A stretch of DNA of 64,000 nt from Apilactobacillus bombintestini (GCF_003627035.1 NZ_CP032626.1:806001-870000), one strand, 5' to 3'; shown: positions 27,152 to 38,230, numbered from the stretch's first letter. Notes: generated by a model not told the origin, from the letters alone. Translations and numbers: made by a program.

Positions 27152-27784
27152 ATGGTGATAATTACAGCAGGAATGATTGGTGTAGGAAAGACTACCTTAA
27201 CTGGTAAAATTGCTGAACATTTAGGTACCAAAGCATTTTATGAACCAGTTGGTGACAATCCAGTTTTACCTTTGTACTACAACAATCCAGAACAATATGG
27301 ATTCTTACTACAAATTTACTTTTTAAATAAACGTTTTGCTATGATCAAAAAAGCACTTTCTGACGATAATAATATTTTAGATCGTTCTATTTATGAAGAT
27401 GCATTATTTACTAAACAAAATAATGCTGAAGGTAATATCTCTGATATGGAATTAAAAATTTATCTTGAATTATTGGATAAAATGATGGATGAATTAGATC
27501 AATTACCTAAAAAAGCACCTGATTTAATGGTTTATGCAGAAACTGATTTCGAAACTATTCTAAAAAGAATTAAAAAACGTGGTAGAGATTATGAACAATG
27601 CGATAATGATCCTAAATTAAAAGAATACTACTACCACATGTGGTCAGCTTATAAAGATTGGTATAAAGAATACGATAAAAGTCCTAAAATGAAAATTGAT
27701 TTACAAAAATACGATTTATCTGACGAAAAAAATGTACCAATTATTTTAGATATGATTGATAAAAAGTTATCTGAAATCAGATAA
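27152..27784 (+). CDS. deoxynucleoside kinase (dAdo/dGuo kinase family)
   Basis: A 210-aa kinase that phosphorylates salvaged deoxynucleosides to dNMPs. The P-loop is GMIGVGKTT (residues 7-15), the substrate-site ERS-like motif is LDRSIYED (about 79-86), and a lid region RIKKRGRDYEQ (about 148-158) supplies arginines. Lactobacilli often have two such kinases in tandem, but here there is one. Substrate (dAdo, dGuo or dCyd) cannot be assigned. GAGGAG precedes the ATG. It is flanked by terminators. Confidence 0.88.
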   Translation: MVIITAGMIGVGKTTLTGKIAEHLGTKAFYEPVGDNPVLPLYYNNPEQYGFLLQIYFLNKRFAMIKKALSDDNNILDRSIYEDALFTKQNNAEGNISDMELKIYLELLDKMMDELDQLPKKAPDLMVYAETDFETILKRIKKRGRDYEQCDNDPKLKEYYYHMWSAYKDWYKEYDKSPKMKIDLQKYDLSDEKNVPIILDMIDKKLSEIR

Positions 27785-27785
27785 T

Positions 27786-27828
27786 AAAAAAAGAACTCTA
27801 GGTATAACTTAGAGTTCTTTTTTTATTA
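27786..27828. terminator. bidirectional terminator between dNK and pepV
   Basis: AAAAAAGAACTCTA and TTAGAGTTCTTTTTT surround a GGTATAAC loop. T-runs are present on both strands. Confidence 0.9.
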
Positions 27829-27844
27829 AATAATATTATTTATT

Positions 27845-29251
27845 TTATAGAGTAGCTAGTTCACTAATAGATTGTCCATAAATGGCCATTGCTAAAATCA
27901 AATCATCTACTGGTTGATATTCATTGGCTTGGTGCATAGTATCCTCAGTCCATGGGAATAATGCTCCAAAAGCTACCCCTCTCTTCATCATTCTACCGTA
28001 TGTTCCACCACCAACAACTTCAGGTTCGGCTTCATTAACACCAGTTCTTTGACGATATACATTAATTAATTTATTTACTATTGGATCATCTGGATCAACG
28101 TAATGTGGAGCCATGTCATCAACATTTTCTACTTTTCCATTCATTACTTTGGCTGCTTCTGATAAATGTTTACCAATAGTGGCAACTGTAATGCCCTTAG
28201 GGTATCTAAAGTTAGTATTAACGAAACCACCCTTTTGGTCATTAAACGTTAAAATACCAACATTCATAGTTAAATCACCCATAATTTTATCAGTGTATTG
28301 TGCACCAATATGATTTGCTCGTGAGTCTCCATGTAAGAATTCAGAAACAAATTTAATAAATTCTTTAGCTCCTCCAGAGAAATCATATCCACGTAAAAAG
28401 TTTGCTAGGAAAGTTCCCCCGTTAACACCATTTCTAGGTTCCATTCCATGAGCAGATTTTCCAATTAAATGTAACTTAATACCTTCTTCAGTAATTTCAG
28501 AACCACCATCTAAATTACGATCTTGCATAAATACACTAAATTGTTCTGCCATTTGATCCTTAAATGGAGTTCTTACATCAGCATAAGCATCCCTTGGAAC
28601 CATATTTTCACGCAAACCAGCATGAAAATCATTTAAAACATAATCAGCATCCATATCTTGTTGATTACCAAATTTAGTTTCAAAAGTAGTATTTCCTTTT
28701 TCACCATTAATCACTGGAAATTCAGCATCTGGAGAGAAACCGAAATCTGGTTCTGGTTCTAAATCAAAGTAATGCTTCATACCTGTCCAATTACTTTCTT
28801 CATCGGTACCAACTATGAAACGAATCTTGCATTTAGGTTTAATACCTTGATCCTTCATCATTTTTAAGCCATAGTATGCTGCTAAACCAGGTCCTTTATC
28901 ATCAGACGCACCACGTCCGTATACCTTATTATCTTTAATAGTCATTTCAAAAGGATCAGTATCCCATCCTTCACCGGCAGGCATTACATCCGCATGAGCC
29001 AAAATAGCGAATGTCTTATCTCCTTCACCATATTCTATGTAACCGACTAAATTATCTAAATTTTTAACTTTGAATCCATCACGCTTACCGAATTCCATGT
29101 ACTTAGCAAGTGCCTTAGCTGGGCCTTCACCTAATGGATATTCTTTAGTTGCATCTTCATCGTTTCTTTCACTATCAATAGCGATTAGTGCCTTTAAATC
29201 TTCTAAATATGATTCTTTATAATCATTCGCTAATTTGTCCCAATCAATCAT
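27845..29251 (-). CDS. pepV: dipeptidase PepV (M20 family)
   Basis: A 468-aa cytoplasmic zinc dipeptidase. Metal ligands and catalytic residues of the M20A type are visible: HADVMPAG (His and Asp), GASDDKGPG (bridging Asp), the Glu pair in GTDEESNWTG, and PDAEFP. The long lid domain between about residues 180 and 380 is characteristic of PepV. It releases amino acids from peptides taken up by the cell. The start at 29251 follows AAGGAGG. It is a monocistronic unit, divergent from nnrD. Confidence 0.94.
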   Translation of the reverse strand: MIDWDKLANDYKESYLEDLKALIAIDSERNDEDATKEYPLGEGPAKALAKYMEFGKRDGFKVKNLDNLVGYIEYGEGDKTFAILAHADVMPAGEGWDTDPFEMTIKDNKVYGRGASDDKGPGLAAYYGLKMMKDQGIKPKCKIRFIVGTDEESNWTGMKHYFDLEPEPDFGFSPDAEFPVINGEKGNTTFETKFGNQQDMDADYVLNDFHAGLRENMVPRDAYADVRTPFKDQMAEQFSVFMQDRNLDGGSEITEEGIKLHLIGKSAHGMEPRNGVNGGTFLANFLRGYDFSGGAKEFIKFVSEFLHGDSRANHIGAQYTDKIMGDLTMNVGILTFNDQKGGFVNTNFRYPKGITVATIGKHLSEAAKVMNGKVENVDDMAPHYVDPDDPIVNKLINVYRQRTGVNEAEPEVVGGGTYGRMMKRGVAFGALFPWTEDTMHQANEYQPVDDLILAMAIYGQSISELATL

Positions 29252-29367
29252 TGTTTAATCCTCCTTAACCTTTTGTTATATTCTAGCATATTATTGAAAA
29301 ATCACATTAATGATGTTTATAAATTTTAATGCTATACTGTAATCGATGTCTAAAGGAGGAAATATTT

Positions 29368-30198
29368 ATGCCTGATATAACTGAAAATTTAGTATCTAAA
29401 ACTATTAGAATAAGACCTAATAATAGTCATAAAGGAACTTACGGCAGAGTTGGATTAATTGGTGGTAGCCAAAATTTTGGTGGTGCTATTATTATGGCAT
29501 CAAAAGCCAGTGTTTATTCTGGTGCAGGATTAACTACTACTTTTACAGATCCATCTAACTTAACTAGTTTACATGACCATGTTCCAGAAGCTATGTTTGC
29601 AGATTATAATGACGTTGAAAATTTAAGGGAAATGATTCCTGGCTTTAATGTTATTGTAATCGGACCCGGTCTAGGTACTGATGATAATAGCTTAAAAATT
29701 TTAAAAGCTACTTTAAATGCTGTAAATCATGACCAAATTGTTATCATCGATGGTTCAGCAATAACTTTGATGGCAAAAGAAAAACTACCAGTACCTGATG
29801 CTCAGGTTATTTTCACTCCTCATCAAATGGAATGGCAAAGATTATCAGGTATCAAAATATCTGATCAAAATGATACTAATAATATAGAGGCTGTAAAAAA
29901 GCTTCATTCTATTGTTGTACTTAAATCACATCATACTAAAATTTATACAAAAGACGAAATATTTGTAAATCCTGGTGGAACCCCTGCTCAAGCAACTGGT
30001 GGTATGGGTGACACTTTAGCTGGTATGGTAGCTGGATTCACGGCACAATTTTCTAATACAGATGATGCAGTAATTTCAGCTGTTTATAGTCACAGTGCTA
30101 TCGCTGATAAACTTTCTGAAAATCAATACGTAGTACTACCCACTCAAATTATTGAAAAAATACCATTCTTTATGAAAAATCATCAAACAAAAAAATAA
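29368..30198 (+). CDS. nnrD: ADP-dependent NAD(P)H-hydrate dehydratase
   Basis: A 276-aa repair enzyme of the ribokinase-like fold that converts damaged (S)-NAD(P)HX back to NAD(P)H. Signatures are HKGTYGRVGLIGGS near the N-terminus, VIGPGLGTD, and the catalytic TGGMGDTLAG near residue 212. The NnrE epimerase domain, often fused in other bacteria, is absent, so epimerisation needs another gene. The start is ATG 29368, 7 bases after AAAGGAGG. The longer frame to 29329 would lie across the ribosome site. Confidence 0.92.
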   Translation: MPDITENLVSKTIRIRPNNSHKGTYGRVGLIGGSQNFGGAIIMASKASVYSGAGLTTTFTDPSNLTSLHDHVPEAMFADYNDVENLREMIPGFNVIVIGPGLGTDDNSLKILKATLNAVNHDQIVIIDGSAITLMAKEKLPVPDAQVIFTPHQMEWQRLSGIKISDQNDTNNIEAVKKLHSIVVLKSHHTKIYTKDEIFVNPGGTPAQATGGMGDTLAGMVAGFTAQFSNTDDAVISAVYSHSAIADKLSENQYVVLPTQIIEKIPFFMKNHQTKK

Positions 30199-30200
30199 AC

Positions 30201-30258
30201 CTTCTAAACAGTTAATTTAGAAGGTTTAATGAGCACTCATTAGAGTGCTTTTTTTATT
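30201..30258. terminator. two adjacent hairpins between nnrD and the flippase gene
   Basis: The first stem is AACCTTCTAAA/TTTAGAAGGTT. The second, GAGCACTC/GAGTGCTT, is followed by a run of seven T. Together they end nnrD and, in reverse, the convergent gene. Confidence 0.85.
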
Positions 30259-31906
30259 TAATTCTTAATTTTTGTCTAAGTACTTCAGCTTTATTTCCTA
30301 AAACATCATCAGCTATTCTGCTCTTTAATGCAAGATATACATATACTAATCCACCAATCAATGATGATATAGATACTACTACAAAGCTTCCTACACGACC
30401 ATATTGATTGATAAATAAGCTAACTAACAAATTACCAGCATAAACAGATGTTAATGCTACTAAATAAGTTATTAAAGAAAATAACACGATCCAATTCAAC
30501 TTATTTAGCATATCATAACTTTTAATACTATATTGTTTATTTAATAATCTAATGATCAATCCGTTAGCTACCATAAATCCAATTCCAGAAGAAATTAGTG
30601 GACCAAATTCTTTGAATATATATACCATTGGAAATTGAGTTATAAATTTAACAATTGTTCCGTAAACAAAGAATTTAACCGCAATTCTGTTTCGCGAAAT
30701 TCCTTGCATCATTGCTGAAACAACGGTAAATAAACCAAAACTGATAGATATAATGGATGAGAAAGCTAATACATTAGCAGATAATGAACCATTTAAATTA
30801 CCATAAAATACACGATTTAATGGTCCAGCTACCGCAGTCATCCCTAGCGCTGCAGGAATCATAACAAATGCGAATAACACGAAACCACTAGAAATTTGAT
30901 GACCAATTTCTCGTTTATCTTTTCTAGTATAAGCAGCTGAAAGTAATGGAACTACAGTAATAGCCATTGCTGAAGATAATGAAATAGTAATCATAATTAA
31001 CTTGTTAGCATTACCAGCAAATATTGCATATAACTGATTTAACGTTGCGGAAGAATAATTAGTAGCTATATTCATAATTTTAAAGAATGTGAACTGATCT
31101 ATTAATTGGAAAATAGATATACCAGCACCTAAAATCACGAAAGGAATAGCTTGTTGAATAATTTCTACGTATAGTTTATTAGCATTAACATGTAATTCAT
31201 TATTACTATTATTAATCAATCGGCGATAATACTTTCTACGTTTAAAGTAATATAAACCTAAAATTAATAATCCTGCTAATGAACCAATAAATGCGGCAAA
31301 GGTTGATTGAGATACAGCAGTAACCCAACTACCACGCATCATTTTAATAATAAAGAATACAGCAACTAGCATATATATAACTCTAAACAATTGCTCAACA
31401 AATTGAGAAATCGCTGATGGAGCCATATCTTGAAATCCTTGAAAGTATCCTCTAGTTAAACTCATGGTTGGAATTATTAGAACAGCCCATGCTAATGAAT
31501 GCATTACTGGAATAAGATTAGTATTACCATTATCAAATAATGGTGCTCCAAAATATAATAGCATTGCACAAACTATACCAGTCATTAAAGAAAGTAATAA
31601 CCCTCTCTTGTACAACCGGACACTTACCCCATACTCATTTAGAGCATTATAATGGGCTACCTGCTTTGCTATTGCAGATGGAATCCCAGCAATAGATATA
31701 ATTAATATCAAACTATAAACGTTATATCCTTGCACGTACAAAGCATTAGCTTGTAGGTACAAATTATCTAACATTAAACTCCACGGGATAATGTAAACTG
31801 CACCTAATATTCTAGATAAAATACTTCCGGCTGTCATCCAAGCAGATCCTTCTAGCATTTTTTCCTGTGTTAATTCATCGTTTACTTTATCATTTTGATC
31901 ATGCAT
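30254..31906 (-). CDS. MurJ/YtgP-type lipid II flippase (MOP superfamily)
   Basis: A 550-aa polytopic membrane protein with about 14 hydrophobic segments, in the polysaccharide/MATE-like MOP superfamily. The N-terminal GSAWMTAGSILSRILGAVYIIPW and the SRGYFQG-like TRGYFQGFQDMAPSA motif are typical of the SpoVB/YtgP group. Bacillus YtgP acts as MurJ, flipping lipid II for peptidoglycan synthesis. A capsule or exopolysaccharide flippase is the alternative, but no polysaccharide genes are nearby. It lies immediately downstream of leuS. Confidence 0.82.
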   Translation of the reverse strand: MHDQNDKVNDELTQEKMLEGSAWMTAGSILSRILGAVYIIPWSLMLDNLYLQANALYVQGYNVYSLILIISIAGIPSAIAKQVAHYNALNEYGVSVRLYKRGLLLSLMTGIVCAMLLYFGAPLFDNGNTNLIPVMHSLAWAVLIIPTMSLTRGYFQGFQDMAPSAISQFVEQLFRVIYMLVAVFFIIKMMRGSWVTAVSQSTFAAFIGSLAGLLILGLYYFKRRKYYRRLINNSNNELHVNANKLYVEIIQQAIPFVILGAGISIFQLIDQFTFFKIMNIATNYSSATLNQLYAIFAGNANKLIMITISLSSAMAITVVPLLSAAYTRKDKREIGHQISSGFVLFAFVMIPAALGMTAVAGPLNRVFYGNLNGSLSANVLAFSSIISISFGLFTVVSAMMQGISRNRIAVKFFVYGTIVKFITQFPMVYIFKEFGPLISSGIGFMVANGLIIRLLNKQYSIKSYDMLNKLNWIVLFSLITYLVALTSVYAGNLLVSLFINQYGRVGSFVVVSISSLIGGLVYVYLALKSRIADDVLGNKAEVLRQKLRIK

Positions 31907-31987
31907 TTTGCATTCCCACTTTCAAATTTCTCTAACTTTTCCATTTTAATCAATATTTTACTACTTATCAACATCAGTTGTCTTTAG

Positions 31988-32026
31988 AAAAGAAAAAAGA
32001 GTGATAAATATTATCACTCTTTTTAT
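31988..32026 (-). terminator. leuS terminator
   Basis: AAAAAGAGTGATAA and TTATCACTCTTTTT form a stem with a short loop and T-runs on either strand. Confidence 0.88.
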
Positions 32027-32037
32027 TATTATTATGA

Positions 32038-34455
32038 TTAGTTAGCGACGATGTTAACAATCTTTCCAGGAATAACGATTACTTTTCTGATATTTTTGCC
32101 ATCGATAAATTCCTTTACCTTTTCATCACTCATAGCAGCTTCTTGAATAGCATCTTTAGATGCATCTGTAGCTACTTTAATGTGTGATCTAACTTTACCA
32201 TTTACTTGTACTACGATTTGAACTTCATCGTCAACCAATTTACTTTCATCATAAGTTGGCCATTCAGCATAAGTAATAGTATTGTCATGACCTAATTTAC
32301 TCCATAATTCTTCAGCAATGTGAGGCATAATTGGAGAAATTAGTTTTACAAATCCTTCCATGTAATCCAAGAATAAACTGTCTTGCTTGTAGCATTCGTT
32401 AACAAATACCATCATACTGGAAATAGCAATGTTGAAGCGTAAGTTCTTAATATCTTCAGTAACTTGTTTAACAGTCTTATTATAGATTTTATCCAACTTA
32501 TGATCATTAACAGTAGTTACACGATCACGTAGGTTATCATCATCATCAATAAGTAATCTCCATACACGTTTAACCCATCTGTTGGAACCATTTAATCCTT
32601 CAGTACTCCATGGCTTGGATTCAGTAAGTGGACCCATAAACATTTCGTAAAGTCTTAGGGTATCAGCACCATATTCTTCAACGATATCATCTGGGTTAAC
32701 AACGTTACCTTTAGACTTAGACATCTTTTCATGGTTAGTTCCTAAAATCATTCCTTGGTTAACTAGTTTTTGGAATGGTTCCTTAGTTGGAACTACTCCT
32801 AAGTCATAAAGAACTTTGTGCCAGAATCTAGCATATAGTAAATGAAGAACAGCGTGTTCTGCACCACCAATGTATAGATCAACTGGTAACCACTTCTTTA
32901 ATAATTCAGGATCTGCTAACATCTTATCATTATGTGGATCGATGTATCTTAGGTAGTACCATGAACTTCCAGCCCATTGTGGCATGGTATTAGTTTCACG
33001 TTTACCTTTACGACCATTTTTATCTACCACGTTTACCCAGTCGTCAATATTAGCTAATGGTGATTCACCAGTACCTGATGGTTCAATATTATCAGTTTCT
33101 GGTAACTTCAATGGAAGTTCGTCTTCAGGAACTAATGTAGTTTCACCATCTTCCCAATGAATAACTGGAATTGGTTCACCCCAGTATCTTTGACGTGAGA
33201 AAATCCAATCTCTCAAACGGTAATTAGTCTTAGCATGACCAGCTTTATGTTCTTCTAGCCACTTAATAGCTGCTTCAATAGCATCTTTCTTGTTCATGCC
33301 ATTTAAAAAGCCAGAATTAATATGCTTACCATCACCCGTGAATGCTTCTTTATCAATATCTCCACCTTCGATAACTGGTTTAATATCTAAATCGAATTTC
33401 TTAGCAAATTCGTAATCTCTATCATCATGAGCTGGAACCGCCATAATAGCACCAGTTCCATATGAAGATAATACATAATCACCAATCCAAATTGGTAGTT
33501 CTTCACCATTAATTGGGTTAATAGCATATGCACCAGTGAATACTCCAGATTTATCCTTATTTAAATCAGTTCTTTCTAGATCTGATTTAGTGGATACTTC
33601 CTTACGGTATGCTTTAATTGCATCTTTATGTTCATCAGTAACAATCTTATCAACTAAATCATGTTCAGGTGAAAGAACAATGTAAGAAGCACCGAATAAT
33701 GTATCTGGTCTTGTAGTAAATACTTCTACTTGGTCTTTATGACCTTTTACATCAAAGAATACACTAGCACCTCTAGAACGGCCAATCCAGTTACGTTGCA
33801 TTTCTTTAATGCTTTCAGGCCAATCTAGATCATCCAAATCGTCAATCAATCGATCTGCGTAAGCAGTAATTTTTAATACCCATTGTTTCATTGGAACACG
33901 GTATACAGGATAACCACCACGTTCAGTCTTACCATCAACAACTTCTTCATTGGCAACTACAGTTCCACCCATAAAATCAGGTGCCCAGTTTACTTCAATT
34001 TCATCTTCGTAAGCTAAGCCTTTTTTATAAAGTTGTTCAAAAATCCATTGTGTCCACTTGTAGTACTTAGGATCAGTAGTATTTACTTCACGATCCCAGT
34101 CATATGAGAAACCAAGTGATTTAATTTGTTCTCTAAAGTGTTCAATGTTTTTTTCAGTAAATGAACCAGGATGATGTCCAGTCTTCAATGCGTATTGTTC
34201 TGCAGGTAGACCAAATGCATCAAATCCAATTGGATGCAAAACATTCTTTCCACGCATACGTTCAAAACGAGCAACAATATCAGTTGCTGTGTAACCTTCT
34301 GGATGTCCTACGTGAAGGCCTTGTCCTGATGGATATGGAAACATATCTAGTGCGTAGAAATTATCTTTCTTGTCATCATTGGTTGTTTTAAAAGTTTCAT
34401 TTTCTGACCAATATTTTTGCCATTTTTGTTCAATTTTCTTATGATTGTATGACAT
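32038..34455 (-). CDS. leuS: leucyl-tRNA synthetase
   Basis: An 805-aa class I synthetase. HIGH appears in [15 protein letters not shown] and KMSKS in [10 protein letters not shown]. The CP1 editing domain includes the threonine-rich [12 protein letters not shown] and the [18 protein letters not shown] segment, so proofreading looks intact. The anticodon-binding and C-terminal domains are present. The start is ATG 34455, with GGGAGG 7 bases before it. The frame to 34482 lies in the leader. It is controlled by a Leu T-box. Confidence 0.97.
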   Translation of the reverse strand: MSYNHKKIEQKWQKYWSENETFKTTNDDKKDNFYALDMFPYPSGQGLHVGHPEGYTATDIVARFERMRGKNVLHPIGFDAFGLPAEQYALKTGHHPGSFTEKNIEHFREQIKSLGFSYDWDREVNTTDPKYYKWTQWIFEQLYKKGLAYEDEIEVNWAPDFMGGTVVANEEVVDGKTERGGYPVYRVPMKQWVLKITAYADRLIDDLDDLDWPESIKEMQRNWIGRSRGASVFFDVKGHKDQVEVFTTRPDTLFGASYIVLSPEHDLVDKIVTDEHKDAIKAYRKEVSTKSDLERTDLNKDKSGVFTGAYAINPINGEELPIWIGDYVLSSYGTGAIMAVPAHDDRDYEFAKKFDLDIKPVIEGGDIDKEAFTGDGKHINSGFLNGMNKKDAIEAAIKWLEEHKAGHAKTNYRLRDWIFSRQRYWGEPIPVIHWEDGETTLVPEDELPLKLPETDNIEPSGTGESPLANIDDWVNVVDKNGRKGKRETNTMPQWAGSSWYYLRYIDPHNDKMLADPELLKKWLPVDLYIGGAEHAVLHLLYARFWHKVLYDLGVVPTKEPFQKLVNQGMILGTNHEKMSKSKGNVVNPDDIVEEYGADTLRLYEMFMGPLTESKPWSTEGLNGSNRWVKRVWRLLIDDDDNLRDRVTTVNDHKLDKIYNKTVKQVTEDIKNLRFNIAISSMMVFVNECYKQDSLFLDYMEGFVKLISPIMPHIAEELWSKLGHDNTITYAEWPTYDESKLVDDEVQIVVQVNGKVRSHIKVATDASKDAIQEAAMSDEKVKEFIDGKNIRKVIVIPGKIVNIVAN

Positions 34456-34487
34456 ATTGTTTCCTCCCTTGTATAAATTCATCGAAT

Positions 34488-34735
34488 AAAAAAATCCTAT
34501 AAGCTTTTAGCTTATAGGACGAATTTTCCGCGGTACCACCTAAATTTATCTATTGCAAATAGATACATCTCATTGTCCTTAACGCGGAAAACGTCTTAAC
34601 TTACTAATTTCAGTTAAAATTTCAACGATGAGTTCAATTAATATTGATCTAAATTCACAGCGACCATTTAGTTTCTGAAAAGCAATATTAATCTACTACT
34701 TCGTATCAACAATTCTTATTCGATAATTTAATTAT
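34488..34735 (-). ncRNA. T-box leader controlling leuS (specifier CUC, Leu)
   Basis: The antiterminator core TGGTACCGCG is at 34538-34529. Stem I has AGTA near 34697, a long helix ATTAATATTG/CAATATTAAT, and then TGAACTCA, placing specifier CUC at 34632-34630 followed by A. The terminator stem TCCTATAAGCT/AGCTTATAGGA (34519-34495) has a T-run to 34488. Uncharged tRNA-Leu should relieve termination. Confidence 0.93.
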
Positions 34736-34739
34736 TTAA

Positions 34740-34768
34740 ATCATACCAATTGTACTTATAAAAATCAA
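34740..34768 (-). promoter_or_regulatory. leuS promoter
   Basis: TTGATT (34768-34763) and TATGAT (34745-34740) are separated by 17 bases on the minus strand, just before the T-box leader. Confidence 0.7.
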
Positions 34769-34829
34769 GGCAAAGTTATCATATTATCAAAAATGTTATA
34801 ATTGAGAAAAAGCATAAAGGAGTAATATT

Positions 34830-35396
34830 GTGAAAATAGAACCTTCAGTTAAATATAGTCATACAATTCTATCTCAAGTAATAAAACCGGGAGATAACGT
34901 TATTGATGCCACGGTAGGAAAAGGTAACGATACTGAATTCATGGCTAATTTAGTAGGAAATCATGGACATGTTTATGGTTTTGATTTACAAGAAGAAGCT
35001 ATTAAATATACTAAAAAGAGATTAACGGATAAATCGTTAATTAACAATGTTGATTTATTTAATACTGGCCATGAAAATATTCATAGCTATGTAGATAAAC
35101 CTATATCAGCTGCAATTTTTAATTTAGGATATTTACCTGGTAGTGATAAAAATATCATTACTAAACCTGAAACTACCCTATCTGCCCTTCAGGACTGCTT
35201 AAACTTATTATCAGTGAATGGTATTGTTATTGCAGTAATTTACTATGGTCACGATGGTGGCAAGGAAGAAAAGAATGCCGTACTAGATTGGGCAAAGAAA
35301 TTAGATCAGAAAAAATATACTTCTTTACAATATCAATTCATTAATCAAATACATTGCCCTCCTATCCTACTTGCAATACAAAAAAAGTCCAACTAA
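34830..35396 (+). CDS. mnmM: class I SAM methyltransferase, YtqB/MnmM family (tRNA wobble uridine)
   Basis: A 188-aa methyltransferase with SAM motif VIDATVGKGNDTEFMA (about residues 23-38), an acidic FDLQEEA motif after strand 2, and NLGYLPGSDK in the catalytic region. YtqB in Bacillus was identified as MnmM, the last enzyme of mnm5s2U34 formation in tRNA. The call here rests on family resemblance and on its place next to leuS, as in Bacillus. The start is GTG 34830 with AAAGGAG upstream. The end overlaps a terminator. Confidence 0.82.
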   Translation: MKIEPSVKYSHTILSQVIKPGDNVIDATVGKGNDTEFMANLVGNHGHVYGFDLQEEAIKYTKKRLTDKSLINNVDLFNTGHENIHSYVDKPISAAIFNLGYLPGSDKNIITKPETTLSALQDCLNLLSVNGIVIAVIYYGHDGGKEEKNAVLDWAKKLDQKKYTSLQYQFINQIHCPPILLAIQKKSN

Positions 35397-35412
35397 TGTT
35401 GGACTTTTTTTA
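35382..35412. terminator. bidirectional terminator between mnmM and the MFS gene
   Basis: AAAAAAGTCCAAC and GTTGGACTTTTTT surround TAAT. The left arm codes for the last residues of MnmM. Confidence 0.9.
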
Positions 35413-35415
35413 TTA

Positions 35416-36882
35416 CTATTTTTCAGATACTCGATCATATAAGTTAACAATTACAGCAAAAACAATAATTATTAAACATACCAAGAATACTTTGTGTAAT
35501 GAATCAAATAAAACGTTTCTTAATGGTTCTAATAAACGATTAGGTACTTCATGAAATGTTTTAAAGTTTACTAACTTATTTATCATATCCATATTAGCGC
35601 CATCTGTATGCAATATTCCAATGGTAAGTTGTCTATTCATAAAAATACCTAATACTGCTACGATTAATGTTTGACCAAAAATACGACTCAAGGTATTAAA
35701 TGAAGTAGCAACACCTACATCACTCTTATTAACACTATTTTGAGAAATAACTGTTCCATTGGTAATGGTTATTCCAAAACCGATTCCACAAATGGCTGCA
35801 ATTGCGAAGAACCATCCATATGAAACTGTAAATGGTAGTAAGAAAACCCATATTGCAGCGCCTAATACGAATAATAATCCTATCATTGTGGCATAGAAAG
35901 GCTTCATCTTAGTTAATAACCAACCAGAAATAAATGAACCTAATATCCATAAAACTGAAGTTGGTGTTATAGCGAATCCCGATATAGTAGCCGGATATCC
36001 AAAAATCCCTTGCGTCCATACTGGTAAGTAAACTTCCAATGCCATTAAGAATCCACTAACTAAGAATGCAATAATATTTTGCACCACAAAAGTTCTATTA
36101 GATAGTAATTTCATTGGTATTATAGGATCTTTAGCACAATGCTCGTTTCTAACAAACAAAATCAATAACATTATGGATGCAAATGTACAATATGAAATTG
36201 GTTGCCAGGTATGTGGCAAATCACTAATCATTTGAATGATATACATTAAGGATAATAATAATAACGATAAATATATCATTCCTCTATAATCAATAGATTG
36301 TTTAACAGAAGAATATTTTTCATAAAAATTAAATGAAAAAATTGCTAATGCAATAATTCCAATAGGAATATTAATGAAAAATATCCAATGCCAACTTAAT
36401 TTATCAACTATAATTCCACCTATTAAAGGTGCAATAATTGAAGCTATTCCCCAAATAGCCCCATTAAGGCCTAAAATCCGTGCTCTATTAGCGTCTGAAT
36501 ATATATCGGCAACAATGGTATATGATAGTGGCATAATTACTCCAGCACCCATTCCTTGGATAGCACGCCAAATTATCAAACTAACCATGTTTGTAGCCAA
36601 TCCAGATAATACTGATCCAATTAGAAAAACAATAATTCCGAACATAAAAATTTTCTTACGTCCAAATTGGTCAGATAATTTTCCATAGATTGGAGTAGAA
36701 ATAGCATTAGTTAATAAATAAACTGAAAAAACCCAGTTCATCAATGAAACACCATGTAAATCTCCTACGATAGTTGGCATAGCAGTTGAAACTATTGTTC
36801 CTTCTACAGCACTCATAAAAGTTGCTATGAACAAAGCAATAGTAACTAACAGTACGTTTGTTTTCTGCTTTCGTATATTCAT
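35416..36882 (-). CDS. MFS multidrug exporter, DHA2 (14-TM) family
   Basis: A 488-aa transporter with about 14 hydrophobic segments. The motif-A-type loop is [14 protein letters not shown] between TM2 and TM3, and the antiporter motif C-like segment is [19 protein letters not shown]. The N-terminal [14 protein letters not shown] is typical of EmrB/QacA-type proton antiporters. The substrate is unknown. The start is ATG 36882 after GGAGG. It is a single gene with no regulator beside it. Confidence 0.88.
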   Translation of the reverse strand: MNIRKQKTNVLLVTIALFIATFMSAVEGTIVSTAMPTIVGDLHGVSLMNWVFSVYLLTNAISTPIYGKLSDQFGRKKIFMFGIIVFLIGSVLSGLATNMVSLIIWRAIQGMGAGVIMPLSYTIVADIYSDANRARILGLNGAIWGIASIIAPLIGGIIVDKLSWHWIFFINIPIGIIALAIFSFNFYEKYSSVKQSIDYRGMIYLSLLLLSLMYIIQMISDLPHTWQPISYCTFASIMLLILFVRNEHCAKDPIIPMKLLSNRTFVVQNIIAFLVSGFLMALEVYLPVWTQGIFGYPATISGFAITPTSVLWILGSFISGWLLTKMKPFYATMIGLLFVLGAAIWVFLLPFTVSYGWFFAIAAICGIGFGITITNGTVISQNSVNKSDVGVATSFNTLSRIFGQTLIVAVLGIFMNRQLTIGILHTDGANMDMINKLVNFKTFHEVPNRLLEPLRNVLFDSLHKVFLVCLIIIVFAVIVNLYDRVSEK

Positions 36883-36895
36883 TTTTCCTCCATAA

Positions 36896-36940
36896 AAGAA
36901 AAAACGATCTAATTGAACTAACAAATAAATCGTTTTCTCT
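36896..36940 (-). terminator. metK terminator
   Basis: AAAACGATTTA and TAGATCGTTTT pair imperfectly across an 18-base loop, followed on the minus strand by a T-run. It is weaker than the neighbouring terminators. Confidence 0.65.
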
Positions 36941-36957
36941 TTGAATCCAATTTTAAA

Positions 36958-38145
36958 TTATTTAAAATAATTCTTTAAATCGTCAACTTTATCTAGATGT
37001 TCCCATGGTAAATCAATATCAGTTCTACCAAAGTGACCATAAGCAGCTGTTTGTTTGTAAATAGGACGCTTCAAGTCAAGCATCTTAATAATACCAGCTG
37101 GTCTTAAATCAAAAATTTCTCTGATAGCTTTAATTAAATCACTTTCTGAAACTTTAGCAGTTCCAAAAGTATTAACTGAAATTGAAACAGGCTTAGCAAC
37201 ACCAATAGCATAAGCAATTTGAACTTCTACACGGTTTGCTAACTTAGCTGCAACGATGTTTTTAGCAATGTATCTTGCAGCATAACTTGCTGATCTATCA
37301 ACCTTAGTTGCATCCTTACCAGAGAATGCCCCACCACCGTGGTGAGCAGCACCACCGTAAGTATCAACAATAATTTTACGACCAGTAAGACCGGCATCAC
37401 CTTGTGGTCCACCGATAACAAAACGGCCTGTTGGGTTGATAAAGTACTTAGTTTTGTCAGTTAACAATTCAGCAGGAATAACTTGCTTAATTAATTTTTC
37501 AACCATGTCTTTTCTGATTTGATCTAATGAAACATCAGGATCATGTTGTGTACTGATAACTACAGTATCAACAGAGACAGGTTTATCATTATCATCATAT
37601 TCAACAGTAACTTCAGCTTTTGCATCAGGTCTTAGATATGAAATAGTACCTTCTTTTCTAAGTTGTGCAATTTTTCTCATTAATTTGTGACTTAGAGAAA
37701 TAGGTAGTGGCATTAATTCAGGTGTTTCGTCAACAGCGTAACCAAACATCAAACCTTGGTCACCAGCACCAATCTTGTCTAAATCATCTTCACTGCTGTC
37801 TCTTGTTTCTAGTGAATCATCAACACCTTGAGCAATATCAGGTGATTGTTCATCAATAGCAACTAAAACAGCACAAGTATTACCATCAAAACCATATTGA
37901 TCATTGTCATAACCAATGCTCTTAATAGTATCTCTTACAATCTTTTGAATGTTTACATAAGCCTTAGTAGTAATTTCCCCAAAAACTAAAACTAAACCAG
38001 TAGTTACTGAACATTCACAGGCAACTCTGGAATCAGGATCTTGTTCTAGCATAGCATCCAAAATAGCATCACTGATTTGATCAGCAATTTTATCAGGATG
38101 TCCTTCTGAAACAGATTCTGAAGTAAATAAATGTCTTTCTTGCAT
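36958..38145 (-). CDS. metK: S-adenosylmethionine synthetase
   Basis: A 395-aa enzyme that makes SAM from Met and ATP. It starts with [24 protein letters not shown] (Mg and ATP site). The flexible-loop signature [12 protein letters not shown] (about residues 119-130) and P-loop [16 protein letters not shown] (about 268-283) are intact. Length is normal. The ribosome site GGGGG is part of the SMK riboswitch upstream, so translation is controlled by SAM. It is the only gene between the tRNA block and its terminator. Confidence 0.98.
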   Translation of the reverse strand: MQERHLFTSESVSEGHPDKIADQISDAILDAMLEQDPDSRVACECSVTTGLVLVFGEITTKAYVNIQKIVRDTIKSIGYDNDQYGFDGNTCAVLVAIDEQSPDIAQGVDDSLETRDSSEDDLDKIGAGDQGLMFGYAVDETPELMPLPISLSHKLMRKIAQLRKEGTISYLRPDAKAEVTVEYDDNDKPVSVDTVVISTQHDPDVSLDQIRKDMVEKLIKQVIPAELLTDKTKYFINPTGRFVIGGPQGDAGLTGRKIIVDTYGGAAHHGGGAFSGKDATKVDRSASYAARYIAKNIVAAKLANRVEVQIAYAIGVAKPVSISVNTFGTAKVSESDLIKAIREIFDLRPAGIIKMLDLKRPIYKQTAAYGHFGRTDIDLPWEHLDKVDDLKNYFK

Positions 38146-38149
38146 TTTA

Positions 38150-38213
38150 TTTATTCCCCCTATTTATTTGGTTACAAGGCATCTTCACATCAAGGTGAAT
38201 CCTATCGGGAATA
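38150..38213 (-). ncRNA. SMK box (SAM-III) riboswitch of metK
   Basis: The minus strand reads ATTCCCGATAGGATTCACC, then a helix TTCAC/GTGAA, then AGATGCCTTGTAACC, and finally GGGGGAAT at the ribosome site. These match the SMK consensus blocks (UUCCCGAAAGGAU, GAUGCCUUGUAACC, GGGGGAAU) known from Enterococcus metK. SAM binding pairs TTCCC with the Shine-Dalgarno GGGGG and blocks translation. An extended -10 TGATATTAT is at 38231-38239. Confidence 0.95.
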
Positions 38214-38230
38214 CGCTCATAACTCTTAAA

